A stretch of 64,000 bases of DNA from Duganella fentianensis (GCF_009857835.1 NZ_WWCL01000002.1:1148897-1212896); one strand, 5' to 3'; shown: positions 38,462 through 47,497, counted from the stretch's first letter. Numbers and translations are program-made. Notes: generated from the letters alone by a model not told the origin.

Positions 38462-39958
38462 GTGGGCCGCCTGTTCTGGAAATTCTTTGTCTGCATCTTG
38501 CTGGCCCAGCTGACAGCCACCATAGGCATCGGCGGCGCAGTCTGGCTGCGCAGCCGTGCCCAATCGGAAAACCAGCTGCGCAGTGTCGACACCAGCCCGC
38601 CAGCCGAAATGGCCATCAATGCAGCCGCCAGCACGCTGGAATTCGGCGGTAGTGCCGCCCTGCACCGCATGCTGGAAGCGGGCGGGCGTTATCAGGTGTA
38701 TGCCATCGATGAACAGAACCACGAGCTGCTGGGACGCGAATTCAACGCTGCCACCGTCAGCGAAGCCCGTGCCATGCTCAAGCGGGATGAGCGCCAGCGC
38801 GGCCTGCGCCAGCAGCGCGGTGTCGATGGCAAACTCTACCTGCTGTATCTGCCGGCCCATGGCTTCAATCTGGACCGCCCTCTCCTCAAAAGCCTGACCG
38901 AGCCCAAACTGCTCGAGCTGCCGGGCCAGCGCCACGGGCCGGATCCGCGCAGCATGGGTGGTGCACCACGCGAAATGGACGCAGCAGGTGCCGCGCAGCC
39001 TGACCATTCGCGCCCGCCGCCACCACGCGAAGGCTTCGACGGCCGGGGCGGCATGCACCGCGGGCCCATGACACCATGGATACCGCTAGCCGCTGCCACA
39101 CTGGCCAGCCTGCTGTTCTCGGTCATCCTTGCGTGGTATTTCTCGCGCCCTATCCGCGCGCTGCGTCAGGCCTTCGATGCGGCCGCCGAGGGCGATCTGG
39201 CACCGCGTTTCGGCCGCGGCACGGGTAGCGCCGAACTCAACGATCTGGGGCGCGACTTCGACCGCATGACGGAGCGTTTGCGCACCCTGATCGATGGCCA
39301 GACCCGTCTGCTGCATGATGTGTCGCATGAGCTGCGCTCGCCGCTGGCGCGGCTGCAGGCCGCCATCGGACTGGCCCACCAGCAGCCGGAAAAGATGGCC
39401 GCGTCGATGCAGCGCATCGAACTGGAAAGCGTACGCATGGATAAACTGGTGGGCGAGCTGCTGACCCTGTCGCGGCTAGAAGCCGGCGCCATCCGCACCA
39501 GTCAGGAAGAAGTCGGCATGGCCGAACTGCTGGAACAGATTACCGACGATGCGGCGTTCGAGGCGCGCAGCCTGCAGCGCGAAGTGCAGCTGCAGGGCGA
39601 GACCGACGTGGTGGTGACGGGCCAGGCCGAACTGCTGGCGCGCGCGATCGAAAACGTGGTGCGCAATGCCATCAAGCACAGCCCCGAACATGGTCTGGTC
39701 GAGCTGCAGGCCGAAACCACGCAGGGCGGACGCTGGCTGACCTTGCGCGTACTGGACCGCGGCCCCGGGGTGGCAGAACAGGACCTCGATACCATCTTCC
39801 AGCCCTTCTTCCGCTCCAGTAACGCTGGGGTGGAAGGTCATGGGCTGGGGCTGGCGATTGCCCGCCATGTGGTGGAAGCCCATGGCGGCAAAATAAAAGC
39901 CACCAACCGCGAAGGGGGTGGCTTATGTGTGGAACTGCGTTTGCCGCTCAAGCGCTGA
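38462..39958 (+). CDS. cpxA: Sensor histidine kinase, CpxA-like
   Basis: Membrane kinase of 498 residues with membrane segments near 7-27 and 200-222 flanking a periplasmic sensor of about 170 residues, then HAMP, HisKA with phospho-acceptor H289 in VSHELRSPLARLQ, and a HATPase domain (NVVRNAIKHS, RGPGV, GHGLGLAIA). The sensor's C-terminal part is rich in Pro/His/Gly/Met (RHGPDPRSMGG, HSRPPPPREG, GMHRGPM), much like the Spy-like protein. The GTG start at 38462 follows AAGGAAT. Signal is likely envelope stress, possibly metal-linked. Confidence 0.88.
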   Translation: MGRLFWKFFVCILLAQLTATIGIGGAVWLRSRAQSENQLRSVDTSPPAEMAINAAASTLEFGGSAALHRMLEAGGRYQVYAIDEQNHELLGREFNAATVSEARAMLKRDERQRGLRQQRGVDGKLYLLYLPAHGFNLDRPLLKSLTEPKLLELPGQRHGPDPRSMGGAPREMDAAGAAQPDHSRPPPPREGFDGRGGMHRGPMTPWIPLAAATLASLLFSVILAWYFSRPIRALRQAFDAAAEGDLAPRFGRGTGSAELNDLGRDFDRMTERLRTLIDGQTRLLHDVSHELRSPLARLQAAIGLAHQQPEKMAASMQRIELESVRMDKLVGELLTLSRLEAGAIRTSQEEVGMAELLEQITDDAAFEARSLQREVQLQGETDVVVTGQAELLARAIENVVRNAIKHSPEHGLVELQAETTQGGRWLTLRVLDRGPGVAEQDLDTIFQPFFRSSNAGVEGHGLGLAIARHVVEAHGGKIKATNREGGGLCVELRLPLKR

Positions 39959-39997
39959 GGGACCGGGGCTGAATCAGCCCCTGCCCTGCGCGCCTAA

Positions 39998-40351
39998 TCA
40001 GGCCGAGGTATCGATCATACTACCGACCGTGTCATAGCGCTTGTCGCTGCTGCTGGCAGCCGTGCTGCTGCTCGATGAAGTCTGCTGCGAGCTGCTCTGC
40101 TGTGACGCCTGCTGGGCAGCTTTCTGCGCTGCTGCGGCCTGCAGCGCGGCGATCTGGGCCTGTATGGCCTGCACCTGCGCTTCGATCAGCTGGGCTTTCT
40201 GCTTGCCGGATTCGGACGTGTCCTTGTTGGCCTCGACCAGATCTTTCTGCAAGCTCTGCAGTTGCTTCTGCAGCGCAGCGATCGCGCTGCTGCTATCCGA
40301 ACTGCTGCTGGCGGCACTTGCCGATGTACTGGAACCTACTGCGCTAACCAT
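39998..40351 (-). CDS. FlxA-like Ser/Gln-rich coiled-coil protein
   Basis: Protein of 117 residues with Ser-rich ends and a central helix (about 22-75) of heptad character: AIAALQKQLQSLQKDLVEANKD and QVQAIQAQIAALQAAAAQKAAQQ. It resembles the FlxA-like family, whose function is not established. No signal peptide. A CpxR-like box lies 72-86 bases upstream of the start, which would place it in the same regulon as the neighbouring two-component system. The Ser-rich composition parallels the gene at 36204. Confidence 0.7.
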   Translation of the reverse strand: MVSAVGSSTSASAASSSSDSSSAIAALQKQLQSLQKDLVEANKDTSESGKQKAQLIEAQVQAIQAQIAALQAAAAQKAAQQASQQSSSQQTSSSSSTAASSSDKRYDTVGSMIDTSA

Positions 40352-40422
40352 CTTTACCTCCCTAAAACGTTACCATTAATGTAGTTAACGGTCACGTCTG
40401 TGCAGGACATAGCCTGCACAGT

Positions 40423-40437
40423 GTAAAGATGGGTAAA
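40423..40437 (+). promoter_or_regulatory. CpxR-like box 3, upstream of FlxA-like gene
   Basis: GTAAA-GATGG-GTAAA, exactly the same form as the two boxes at 37642 and 37686. It lies between the dcd stop and the FlxA-like start at 40351, so the only gene it can serve as a promoter element is the FlxA-like one. Confidence 0.65.
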
Positions 40438-40445
40438 GCCTGTCC

Positions 40446-41012
40446 TTAAGCCTTGGGCAGCGTCACGCCGTGCTGGCCCTGATACTTGCCGTTGCGGTCT
40501 TTGTAGGACACTTCGCAGATCTCGTCGCTCTCGAAGAACAGCACCTGGGCACAGCCTTCGCCGGCATAGATCTTGGCAGGCAGCGGGGTGGTATTCGAAA
40601 ACTCCAGCGTGACATAGCCTTCCCACTCGGGTTCGAACGGTGTCACGTTGACGATGATGCCGCAGCGGGCATAGGTCGATTTGCCCAGGCAGACGGTCAG
40701 CACGCCGCGCGGAATACGGAAGTACTCCATGGTGCGGGCCAGGGCGAACGAGTTCGGCGGAATGATGCAGACATCGCTTTTCACGTCCACGAAAGAATTC
40801 GAATCGAAGTTCTTCGGGTCGACGATGGTGCTGTTGATGTTGGTGAAGACCTTGAATTCATCGGCGCAGCGGATATCGTAGCCATACGACGAAGTGCCGT
40901 AGGAAATCACCTTGCGGCCCTCTTCCTGACGTACCTGATCGGGGAAGAAAGGCTCGATCATCCCGTGCTGCTCCGCCATCCGGCGTATCCATTTATCGCT
41001 TTTAATCGTCAT
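40446..41012 (-). CDS. dcd: dCTP deaminase
   Basis: Deaminates dCTP to dUTP, feeding dUMP to thymidylate synthase. 188 residues as in E. coli Dcd. Signatures: [13 protein letters not shown] near residue 37, [20 protein letters not shown] with the catalytic-region Arg/Glu further on in [21 protein letters not shown], and [10 protein letters not shown]. The start is [19 protein letters not shown], normal for the family. Single gene; the hydrolase at 41068 is upstream on the same strand by 55 bases and might be cotranscribed. Confidence 0.96.
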   Translation of the reverse strand: MTIKSDKWIRRMAEQHGMIEPFFPDQVRQEEGRKVISYGTSSYGYDIRCADEFKVFTNINSTIVDPKNFDSNSFVDVKSDVCIIPPNSFALARTMEYFRIPRGVLTVCLGKSTYARCGIIVNVTPFEPEWEGYVTLEFSNTTPLPAKIYAGEGCAQVLFFESDEICEVSYKDRNGKYQGQHGVTLPKA

Positions 41013-41067
41013 CGCAAGGCTATCCTTAAGTTCAAGGGCGGCGCAGGCGCGCCGGATGCCCGAGATT

Positions 41068-41913
41068 TTACGCGAAAGACCTGCGCTGAGGCAGCTTTTT
41101 CCCGCTTTCTTTCCCCGCCTCGGCCAGCAGATTGACGATCATGGCACGGGTTTCCTGCGCCGCCAGCTCGGGCGACTCCATAGGGAACAAATGGCCACCC
41201 GGTATGATGCGGAAATGCGGCCCCACCAGCGCCTGCGTGTGGGTGTGGCCGGACTGACTGGTTTCCCACGAATCGGTGCCGCCGATAAAGCCTATCGGCG
41301 TGGGGAAAGGCCGCTTCACCAGACGCGACAGATGGTGCGGCAGGCTGGCATAGATGCTGGTTTCGACTTCGCGCGTAAAACGCAGCTGCACGCCTTCGGG
41401 ATGGGGTTTGAGGCCGCTGCTGATGTAGTCGTGCAACACGCCGGGCGCCCACGCAGCGAAGATATCCTTGCCGGCAAAATGCTGGTAGGCCGCCTCGGCA
41501 TCCGGCCACACATTGCGGCGGCGGATAGAGTTCTTGGCCGGGGGCACACGGAAGGCATTGCCGCTCAGCTTGATCAGGCGCCAGAACAGCGCCCGCCAGC
41601 CAGCCACCACAGGGGCATCTAGCATGACCACGCAGCGCACCAGATCGGGCCGCGCACGCGCTACCATCAGGCTCAGCATGCCGCCCAGCGAATGCCCCAC
41701 CAGTATCACCGGTTCGCTGTAACGGGCGCTCAGCTCGCTGATATATTCTTCCACCAGTTTGGGCCAGCCGTCGCTGACGGGGTAGTGGGTGCTGTGGCCA
41801 TGCATATCCAGCGCCTGGATGTCGAAATCCTGTTCCAGCGCAGCAAAGAACTGGCGGTACACGCCCGCCGGATAGCTATTGGCATGCGCAAAATGCAGCT
41901 TGGGCTTACTCAC
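41068..41913 (-). CDS. Alpha/beta hydrolase
   Basis: Alpha/beta hydrolase of 281 residues. The nucleophile is in GHSLGGML (about residue 93-100), an Asp in [12 protein letters not shown] earlier, and a final His in [12 protein letters not shown]. The N-terminus [13 protein letters not shown] with [19 protein letters not shown] is common to a group of serine hydrolases in betaproteobacteria of unknown substrate. No signal peptide. Three imperfect 13-base repeats lie just upstream of its start. Confidence 0.85.
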   Translation of the reverse strand: MSKPKLHFAHANSYPAGVYRQFFAALEQDFDIQALDMHGHSTHYPVSDGWPKLVEEYISELSARYSEPVILVGHSLGGMLSLMVARARPDLVRCVVMLDAPVVAGWRALFWRLIKLSGNAFRVPPAKNSIRRRNVWPDAEAAYQHFAGKDIFAAWAPGVLHDYISSGLKPHPEGVQLRFTREVETSIYASLPHHLSRLVKRPFPTPIGFIGGTDSWETSQSGHTHTQALVGPHFRIIPGGHLFPMESPELAAQETRAMIVNLLAEAGKESGKKLPQRRSFA

Positions 41914-41936
41914 AAGCGGTCTCCCTATCGTTGTTT

Positions 41937-41975
41937 TTCAACCGTTGTGTTCCAACGTTGTTTTACAACTATTGT
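41937..41975. repeat. Three tandem imperfect 13-base repeats
   Basis: Units TTCAACCGTTGTG, TTCCAACGTTGTT and TTACAACTATTGT follow each other without gap, 24 bases upstream of the hydrolase start. Each holds CAAC and, except the third, GTTG arranged as a small dyad, so they might be a multi-copy operator. Confidence 0.4.
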
Positions 41976-42067
41976 ACCGGCACTCAGGCGACCGTTCGTG
42001 GAGAGGAGACTCTAATCAGAGGCCCCGGCGTCCTTTAATTCAGGCAATACAAGGCGCACACTGGCGC

Positions 42068-42640
42068 TCAGGTGCGGCGGCGTGCGACGGCTGCGAGCAG
42101 GACCAGGCCACCCAGCAGCATGGCATAGGTCGCCGGTTCCGGCACGACCTGTACGCTCAAGTTATCGATCGCCGACTGTCCCGAAAAGTTATCATCCGAC
42201 ATGACCACACTGGTCAGATCCGTCCAGCCGTTAAAACTGACCAGCACCGGCAAACCCGAGTAGGAATACACGGTCTTGGAAAAGACCAGCTGATTGCCCC
42301 GGTAACCTTCGAACAGGGTGCCGCCGTCCTGCCAGACTTTAGTCAGATACAGGGAAGCCAGACTAAATTTTGCAGCGTTGGAAAACGTCGCCGGCCCGCC
42401 ATGGCCATTGAATGCGCTATTGGGCGAGCTGATCACCGTACCGCCGTAACCGGGGTCAAAACTAGTCTGTTCGCCTTTGATCACGTAATAGTTATCCCAG
42501 CTAAATCCGGAATAGCCATTGTCGATCACCGAACCGTTGCTATCAGTTTTCAGATCATCAAAGTTTATCGTGGTCGCAAACGTTGCTGCTGCGGGAACAG
42601 TGAGCGCAACCCAAACCAATGCATGACGAAGCAGTTTCAT
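42068..42640 (-). CDS. PEP-CTERM sorting-domain protein
   Basis: Exported protein of 190 residues. Signal peptide LLRHALVWVALTVPAAATFA, a beta-rich body, and the C-terminal sorting signal VPEPATYAMLLGGLVLLAAVARRRT. An exosortase substrate like the protein at 15090. The body (INFDDLKTDSNGSVIDNGYSGFSWDNYYV) resembles the lectin-like or DUF-type beta sandwiches common in this class. I chose ATG 42640, with GGAG eight or so bases upstream, over an earlier frame start. Confidence 0.85.
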   Translation of the reverse strand: MKLLRHALVWVALTVPAAATFATTINFDDLKTDSNGSVIDNGYSGFSWDNYYVIKGEQTSFDPGYGGTVISSPNSAFNGHGGPATFSNAAKFSLASLYLTKVWQDGGTLFEGYRGNQLVFSKTVYSYSGLPVLVSFNGWTDLTSVVMSDDNFSGQSAIDNLSVQVVPEPATYAMLLGGLVLLAAVARRRT

Positions 42641-42755
42641 CAGAATTTCTCCAGTTCTAATCTGTGTACCCATCATAACGTAAAATATTAAAATAATGAT
42701 ACTTGATGACAAAAAAAGTAATCATTCATACCACTACCGGTCGCCAACCGTCTAC

Positions 42756-44470
42756 TCAGGAAGTGTGCCAGTAGCGCGCATGGCGGCGGCGATAGCTACT
42801 CGTGTGTATGTGCTGACCGTCGAAATACACAGTAACAGCGCCGGCATCATCTGTCCTAAAGCAGCCGATACCACGTGCCAGGTAGCGTGCAAAGATTTCC
42901 GGCTTGGGGTGGTGGTAGCGGTTGCGATAGCCCACCTGAAAGATGGCCAGCTCGGGCTGGACCATCTGCAGGAATTGCTCGGTCGAAGAAGTGCCGCTGC
43001 CATGATGTGGCACCAGCAACACCTGTGCCTGCAAACGTACGCCGTATTGCTGCACCAGCGCCCGTTCCTGGGCTGCCTCGATATCCCCGGTCAGCAAGAT
43101 GGCGCTAGCACCCACCGAAATCTTCAGCACGCAGCTGCGCGCATTGGGGCGTGCATCCGCCCTGCCAGCTGCAGCCGCAGGCGGGTGCAGGATTTCGAAC
43201 AGCACGCCATCCCAGCGCCAGTTTTGACCTGCCGCACAGGAAAAGTCAGGCCGCAGCATCCGGCGCAGCACGTGCTGTTCAGGCAGCGACGAGCGCAACT
43301 CAGCCACCTCCAGCCCGCGCACGATGGCAGCTGCGCCGCCGATATGGTCGTAATCCCCATGGCTGAGCACCAGACTATCGAGACGGCCTATGGCGCGCGC
43401 CTGCAGATAAGGCAGAATGATCCGCTCACCCGCATTACTGCTACCGGAAAACACGCCGCCTGTATCGTAGAGCAGGCGATGCTGTGCCGTTTCGATCAGC
43501 ACCGCCATGCCCTGCCCTACATCGAAGGCAATCAGCTGCAAATGGCCGGGACGGGGCGAGGCCGGCTGGGCCGCGAGCAAAGGTATCCAGCTTGCCAGGC
43601 CCAGCCAGCGCATCGGCCAGCCGCGCGGCGCCAGCAGCCAGGCCGTTCCCAGCACGCCCCAGGCAACCAACCACGACGGCGCCACCGGCGCATGCCAGAC
43701 TGCCACCGGCAGGGCTGCAGCCCCGTCCAGGCCACGGCTGAGCGCCGCGACGACGGTGTGCGCCACCAGCAGCAAGGCACTGCACACAGGTTGCGGACAA
43801 ACACTGCCCAGCAGGGCGAGTGGCGTCACCACCAGGCTGATCAACGGGATCGCCAGCGCATTGGCGAGTGGACTCAAAAGTGACACCTGGGCAAACAGCA
43901 GTACGCTCAGTGGCAGCAATCCCAGCGTGATCACATACTGGCTGTGCATCGCCGCACCGATTACTGGGCGCAGGCGTGCGACAAGCTTGCTCCAGCCCGC
44001 CACGCCCGCCGTGGTGTCGTCGCACCGCTGCCCAACAGTGCCGCTACCGCCATACAGCAGCAGTGCAACGGCGCCGAAAGACAGCCAGAAACCCGGCCAC
44101 AACACGGCCCATGGATCGAGCACCACTACCACCAGCAGGGCGCAGGCCAGAATATGGCTGGCGCTGGCCAGCCGGCCGCACCAGCGCGCCAGTGCCACGA
44201 CCAGCAACATATACAATGTGCGCTGAGCCGGCACGCCCCAGCCGGCCAACAGCACATAGCACAGAGCCGCCAGTGCTCCCGCTAGCGCCCCCACCTTCTG
44301 CGCAGGGCAGCACAACGGCAGCTGTGCTGTCGTGTAGCAGGAACGGCGCCACAGAAGCTGGGCCAGCGTGGCACACAGGCCTGCCACCATGGTGATATGC
44401 AAGCCCGAGATGGAAATCAGGTGACTGATGCCGCTACGTGCATAAGTCTGCCAGTCCGACCGGGTGGTGG
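42756..44470 (-). pseudogene. comEC: comEC/rec2, 3' part only, interrupted by insertion
   Basis: C-terminal part of the competence membrane channel ComEC, which carries transforming DNA across the inner membrane. About 570 residues remain: the competence membrane domain beginning RSDWQTYARSGISHLISISGLHITMVAG, several membrane segments, and the C-terminal metallo-beta-lactamase-like domain (LIAFDVGQGMAV, SHGDYDHIGG, LLVPHHGSGTSS). Intact ComEC has another 200-250 residues first (N-terminal membrane segment and OB-fold), which are missing. The open frame continues upstream into unrelated repeat-bearing DNA with no ComEC likeness. The break coincides with the TGTACA terminus at 44471. Transformation would be lost unless a second copy exists. 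Confidence 0.85.
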
Positions 44471-44790
44471 TGTACATTAAAGTTCTGCCCTCGGACATAT
44501 AGTTCTGCCCTGGCTCTTTTAGAACACATAGTTCTGCCCTAAGAACTACGTTCCCACCTGCACTCAACCCAAAAACCGATACGCCTGGGACGTTAAGTGT
44601 TTGATTTTTCAAGCATCGACACCACCACGACAATTGTGTCTTTACGAGCGGAGGAAGCGAAGCACCTTCGCCCCGTTGAATAGCAAAGCTTTAAGAAGAT
44701 AGGTCGAAAGCCCGAAAGGGATACAAAAAGGCCTGCCTTGAACACATAGTTCTGCCCTGGGGGTGGGCCTCGACATTAAAGTCCTGCCCT
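44471..44790. mobile_element. Terminus of a Tn7-like transposon (end region)
   Basis: DNA begins TGTACATTAAAGTT exactly where comEC ends and holds five copies of a repeat in the same orientation: 44474-44491, 44495-44511, 44524-44540, 44742-44758 and 44773-44790. The common core is ACAT-A-AGTTCTGCCCT. Multiple direct repeats inside a TGT end are the layout of TnsB sites in Tn7-like elements, and the repeat resembles the Tn7 site as I remember it (GACAAAATAGTT...). Candidate target duplication: GGTGG at 44466-44470. The second end and tns genes are not in the window. The 200 bases between the third and fourth repeats show no gene. Confidence 0.65.
44474..44790 (+). repeat. Five direct repeats, AGTTCTGCCCT core
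   Basis: Copies start at 44474, 44495, 44524, 44742 and 44773. The second is ACATATAGTTCTGCCCT; the third and fourth are identical (ACACATAGTTCTGCCCT); the first and fifth read ACATTAAAGTTCTGCCCT and ACATTAAAGTCCTGCCCT. Start-to-start spacings are 21, 29, 218 and 31, so this is not a CRISPR array. Several copies are followed by GG and preceded by G or GA. Confidence 0.9.
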
Positions 44791-44882
44791 GGAGACATTG
44801 GCAGCAAAAATAAGCCAATTCATCGATTTTGGAAGCTCAGCCTTCCCTAAACCGAAGCGTATCAGGACGGGCGTCCCATCAC

Positions 44883-45317
44883 TTAAACAGCGATAAGGTC
44901 CAGTCCGTCAATTCCAAGCGCCACGGCAAGGGCTTCTATTTGGTCGATGGATGAGTTTGCCTGACCTCTCTCCAGGGTGTTCACGAAATTCACCGACAAA
45001 CCCGCACGCTCAGAAAGGCGCTCTTGGCTGAAGCGACCAGCTCTTGCTTGACTGACTCGCTCTGCAATGGTCTGTGAATAAGGCGGCAACGGCCCCGCCG
45101 AAAAAACCGAGTGCGCGACCAAGACATCCATTGTCTCAAAAGTCACGTTGTGCACAGCGCGCTCTAGCTGCCCCAACCGGGCCCGGTGAATCCCCATTTG
45201 AGCCGCCATTTCTTGAATAGTTAGACCTTGAGCCTGACGCGCTGACCGAATGTAGGCAGAAAATTCGATTCTCAGGTTTTGTGGCAACGGTCTCATGTCC
45301 CGTTGAGGGTGCCGCAA
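44883..45317 (-). CDS. Double XRE-type HTH regulator
   Basis: Protein of 144 residues carrying two helix-turn-helix units of Cro/XRE type: about 22-65 (IRSARQAQGLTIQEMAAQMG, IHRARLGQLERA) and about 85-140 (VSQARAGRFSQERLSERAGL, SVNFVNTLERGQANSSIDQI). Two fused XRE domains with little else suggest a dimer-like monomer binding operator DNA. It is the first gene inside the transposon end and is divergent from the flagellin-containing operon with a 200-bp gap, so it is a good candidate for controlling that operon. The ATG at 45296 is an alternative start. Confidence 0.85.
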   Translation of the reverse strand: MRHPQRDMRPLPQNLRIEFSAYIRSARQAQGLTIQEMAAQMGIHRARLGQLERAVHNVTFETMDVLVAHSVFSAGPLPPYSQTIAERVSQARAGRFSQERLSERAGLSVNFVNTLERGQANSSIDQIEALAVALGIDGLDLIAV

Positions 45318-45535
45318 CCTTAATGCATTTTCCAGACGATATAAAGCTCCACGTTTTGCGACTCCATTGTTTACATTTCATAGACTAATAATTACAATCC
45401 ATTTCCAAGGCGAAACGCCTTGCATCTGGCGCATGAACGACACCGAACATTGTTGATTGAGGATTTTGCACCTCAGGGCCCCGCTTTGCCCGTTCATTAC
45501 GTTACGAGTACTTATTTCGACTGGGACATTTGGCT

Positions 45536-46240
45536 ATGTTTATTGCAGATTTCTTATTTTCATTTCCAGAAGTATTGCTACAGCAGTCGGTACGTCTTGA
45601 AGTTGAAGCACTCGCCGTGGGCAATGCCGGTCGCATGCGCGTGACCTACCGCGTCGGTGACAAGGACAACAGCCTATCGCCCGTGTGCGTAGCGTGGCTG
45701 GAGGGCTACAAGCCGTGGAGTGAGAGTCCCGAAGCCTTGTTATTACGCGCCATGCACGTGCTCCAGGTCGAACAAGCTTCAAAGATGCCCTGCGCGCTGC
45801 TCAAAGGGTCCGTCCAGCAAATCAAATTGTCCGTCGCGGGCTTCGACGCCCGAGGAGAAACGGGGGTCGAGCTTGTATCCCTCGACCTTATCCGACGGGA
45901 CCAGTGGAACCGATTTGTGCTGAGGCAGTACACCCCCACCCTTTCCGCCACGCGCTTCGATTTGGATTTCTTTAATGGGAACGCCCTTGCCGCAGCATTT
46001 AAAGCAGTTCGTGCAATTCAACCTGTCAACATCGACATGCGGACCATGCCCGCCACCCAGCCTGTCGATGTAGTTATTGACACATCAGGCATTCGCTACG
46101 TACTTCGCGAGCAAATTCCATCATATGCCCTAGAAGCCTTTGACGCATTTAGCCGCCGCTTCCGTCTGGCGTCGTGCGGCTCAATTAAAAGCAAAGCGCT
46201 TGTCCATGCCCGCGACTGGGAACAATTCGTCGCTGCCTGA
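45536..46240 (+). CDS. Hypothetical protein, first gene of flagellin operon
   Basis: Protein of 234 residues, unrecognised. It looks soluble and mixed alpha/beta: FEVLLQQSVRLEVEALAVG-like start, VTYRVGDKDNSLSPVCVAWLEGY, VELVSLDLIRRDQWNRFVLRQYTP and a terminal segment FDAFSRRFRLASCGSIKSKALVHARDWEQFVAA. No signal peptide or membrane segment. I chose ATG 45536 over a TTG six bases earlier; the ribosome binding site is weak. It heads eight rightward genes with gaps of 13-48 bases, and is divergent from the double-XRE regulator. Confidence 0.65.
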   Translation: MFIADFLFSFPEVLLQQSVRLEVEALAVGNAGRMRVTYRVGDKDNSLSPVCVAWLEGYKPWSESPEALLLRAMHVLQVEQASKMPCALLKGSVQQIKLSVAGFDARGETGVELVSLDLIRRDQWNRFVLRQYTPTLSATRFDLDFFNGNALAAAFKAVRAIQPVNIDMRTMPATQPVDVVIDTSGIRYVLREQIPSYALEAFDAFSRRFRLASCGSIKSKALVHARDWEQFVAA

Positions 46241-46288
46241 CCGCCGAGCCAGCTCTCCAATTTTCCTAACAACAGAAAGGTCTTTTTT

Positions 46289-47014
46289 GTGCGTATCACT
46301 ACTGCTGTCGTAATCGCTACTGCCGCGCTGGCTCTCTCGGCTTGCTCTACCACCAGGGGACCTGGCGAAGATGGCTACAGGCTGCCTGGCGCTGGCCCCG
46401 CATCGAATGAAGAGTTTGAAAAAATGAAGGGGCATCTCGAGCAAAACGCTCGTTCGTCAACTGCCAAGGCCACTGCTGAAAAAGCAGTGGCAAGCGATGT
46501 AAAGCCGGGAGTCATCACTATCGGCCACGTCGGAAGCCTGCGTGAAGTAGACCCAGCTGCTATGTCTGACTTCTACAAGAAATCATATTTAGCAAGTGCG
46601 GAAAAATGGCACCTGGGAGCCGCACCCGCAATGTCCGAATCGGAGTTCACGAGTTCCATCGCGGGCTACACCGGCATCACTACCTGGAATATTCCCGGAT
46701 TTATTGCGCGGCGTACGACCGCTGTTGTGCTGAAAACGGATGTGCCACTCATCGACTTCCCCGGAAAGTTTTCCGCAAGCTTCTGGGGCACGACCGGCGA
46801 CCTCGTTGCTGCCCGCTCGAATCCTGACGGTTTGTTTTTCGTCACCAGTGTGCTTTGCAAGGAGAGCGCCACTGATTACAAAGCGTGCTCGGAGCAGTTC
46901 ACTCGCGGGAACTTCGATGCGAACACTGGTGTAGAGCTCGAAAACGACCTGTCGCAGAAAGTCGATGGCAATCGCATCGATGTAACGACCTTCAAGGCCG
47001 TTCCGAAAATCTAA
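46289..47014 (+). CDS. Putative lipoprotein in flagellin operon
   Basis: Protein of 241 residues. Signal peptide with lipobox (TAVVIATAALALSAC), then a linker and a globular domain with few motifs (GVITIGHVGSLREVDPAAMSDFYKK, FSASFWGTTGDLVAARSNPDG). Two later cysteines (VLCKES and YKACSEQ) could form a disulfide. GTG start after AGAAAGG. Envelope location is well supported; function unknown. Forty-eight bases after the first gene and 18 before the second lipoprotein. Confidence 0.72.
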   Translation: MRITTAVVIATAALALSACSTTRGPGEDGYRLPGAGPASNEEFEKMKGHLEQNARSSTAKATAEKAVASDVKPGVITIGHVGSLREVDPAAMSDFYKKSYLASAEKWHLGAAPAMSESEFTSSIAGYTGITTWNIPGFIARRTTAVVLKTDVPLIDFPGKFSASFWGTTGDLVAARSNPDGLFFVTSVLCKESATDYKACSEQFTRGNFDANTGVELENDLSQKVDGNRIDVTTFKAVPKI

Positions 47015-47032
47015 GCACACAGGAACACTCAC

Positions 47033-47497
47033 ATGAAAAAAGCAATTCTCAGCATCGCTATCGCGTCGGCGGCATTGACGGCATGCACAACGGAGCAAGT
47101 CGGACAATTCGCTCGCGCAATGCAGACCAACGCACCTGCGACACCACAGGTAACGCCAAAACCAAGTGTCCCGGCAGCCCCGCCTGTTTCGTTGGCATCT
47201 GCGGGTACGCTCAACCAGTGCCGCACTGAGCTGTCACCATCGCGTGACGCATTGCTCGTCACCGCTGGCCACAACAATTCGAATCAGTATTACACATGCG
47301 CTGTCGGCAGCCCCATGACGCTCCGCCGTGCCTCGCCCAGCTTCAATGCCCATCTTATTGCGCTCGTCTGTGACCTATCTAAGCCTGTCGTCAACACGCC
47401 CGTCGATGATGGCGATAACACCATCGTCAACTGCACGTACCCAGGCCCTGGCCGTCTGCCGAGTGTCGTTGATGGCGTGCCGGTGAAAGCAATCTGA
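47033..47497 (+). CDS. Small putative lipoprotein in flagellin operon
   Basis: Protein of 154 residues. Lipoprotein signal MKKAILSIAIASAALTAC, then a Pro/Thr/Ala-rich linker (NAPATPQVTPKPSVPAAPPV) and a domain with four cysteines (QCRTEL, YTCAVG, LVCDLS, VNCTYPG), probably two disulfides in the periplasm. No family recognised. It ends 15 bases before the flagellin gene, whose ribosome binding site (AGGAG) lies in the gap. Confidence 0.72.
   Translation: MKKAILSIAIASAALTACTTEQVGQFARAMQTNAPATPQVTPKPSVPAAPPVSLASAGTLNQCRTELSPSRDALLVTAGHNNSNQYYTCAVGSPMTLRRASPSFNAHLIALVCDLSKPVVNTPVDDGDNTIVNCTYPGPGRLPSVVDGVPVKAI

Noticed and set aside
39965..39981. GGGGCTGA / TCAGCCCC hairpin after the cpxA-like gene
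   Set aside because: Almost no loop and no T run; possibly a weak convergent terminator but not supportable.
44471..44633. Upstream extension of the comEC frame to 44633
   Set aside because: It reads through transposon-end repeats and has no ComEC likeness; the frame is open by chance.
44474..44790. CRISPR array
   Set aside because: Repeats are 17-18 bases with irregular spacings (21, 29, 218, 31) and no cas genes; better explained as transposase sites.
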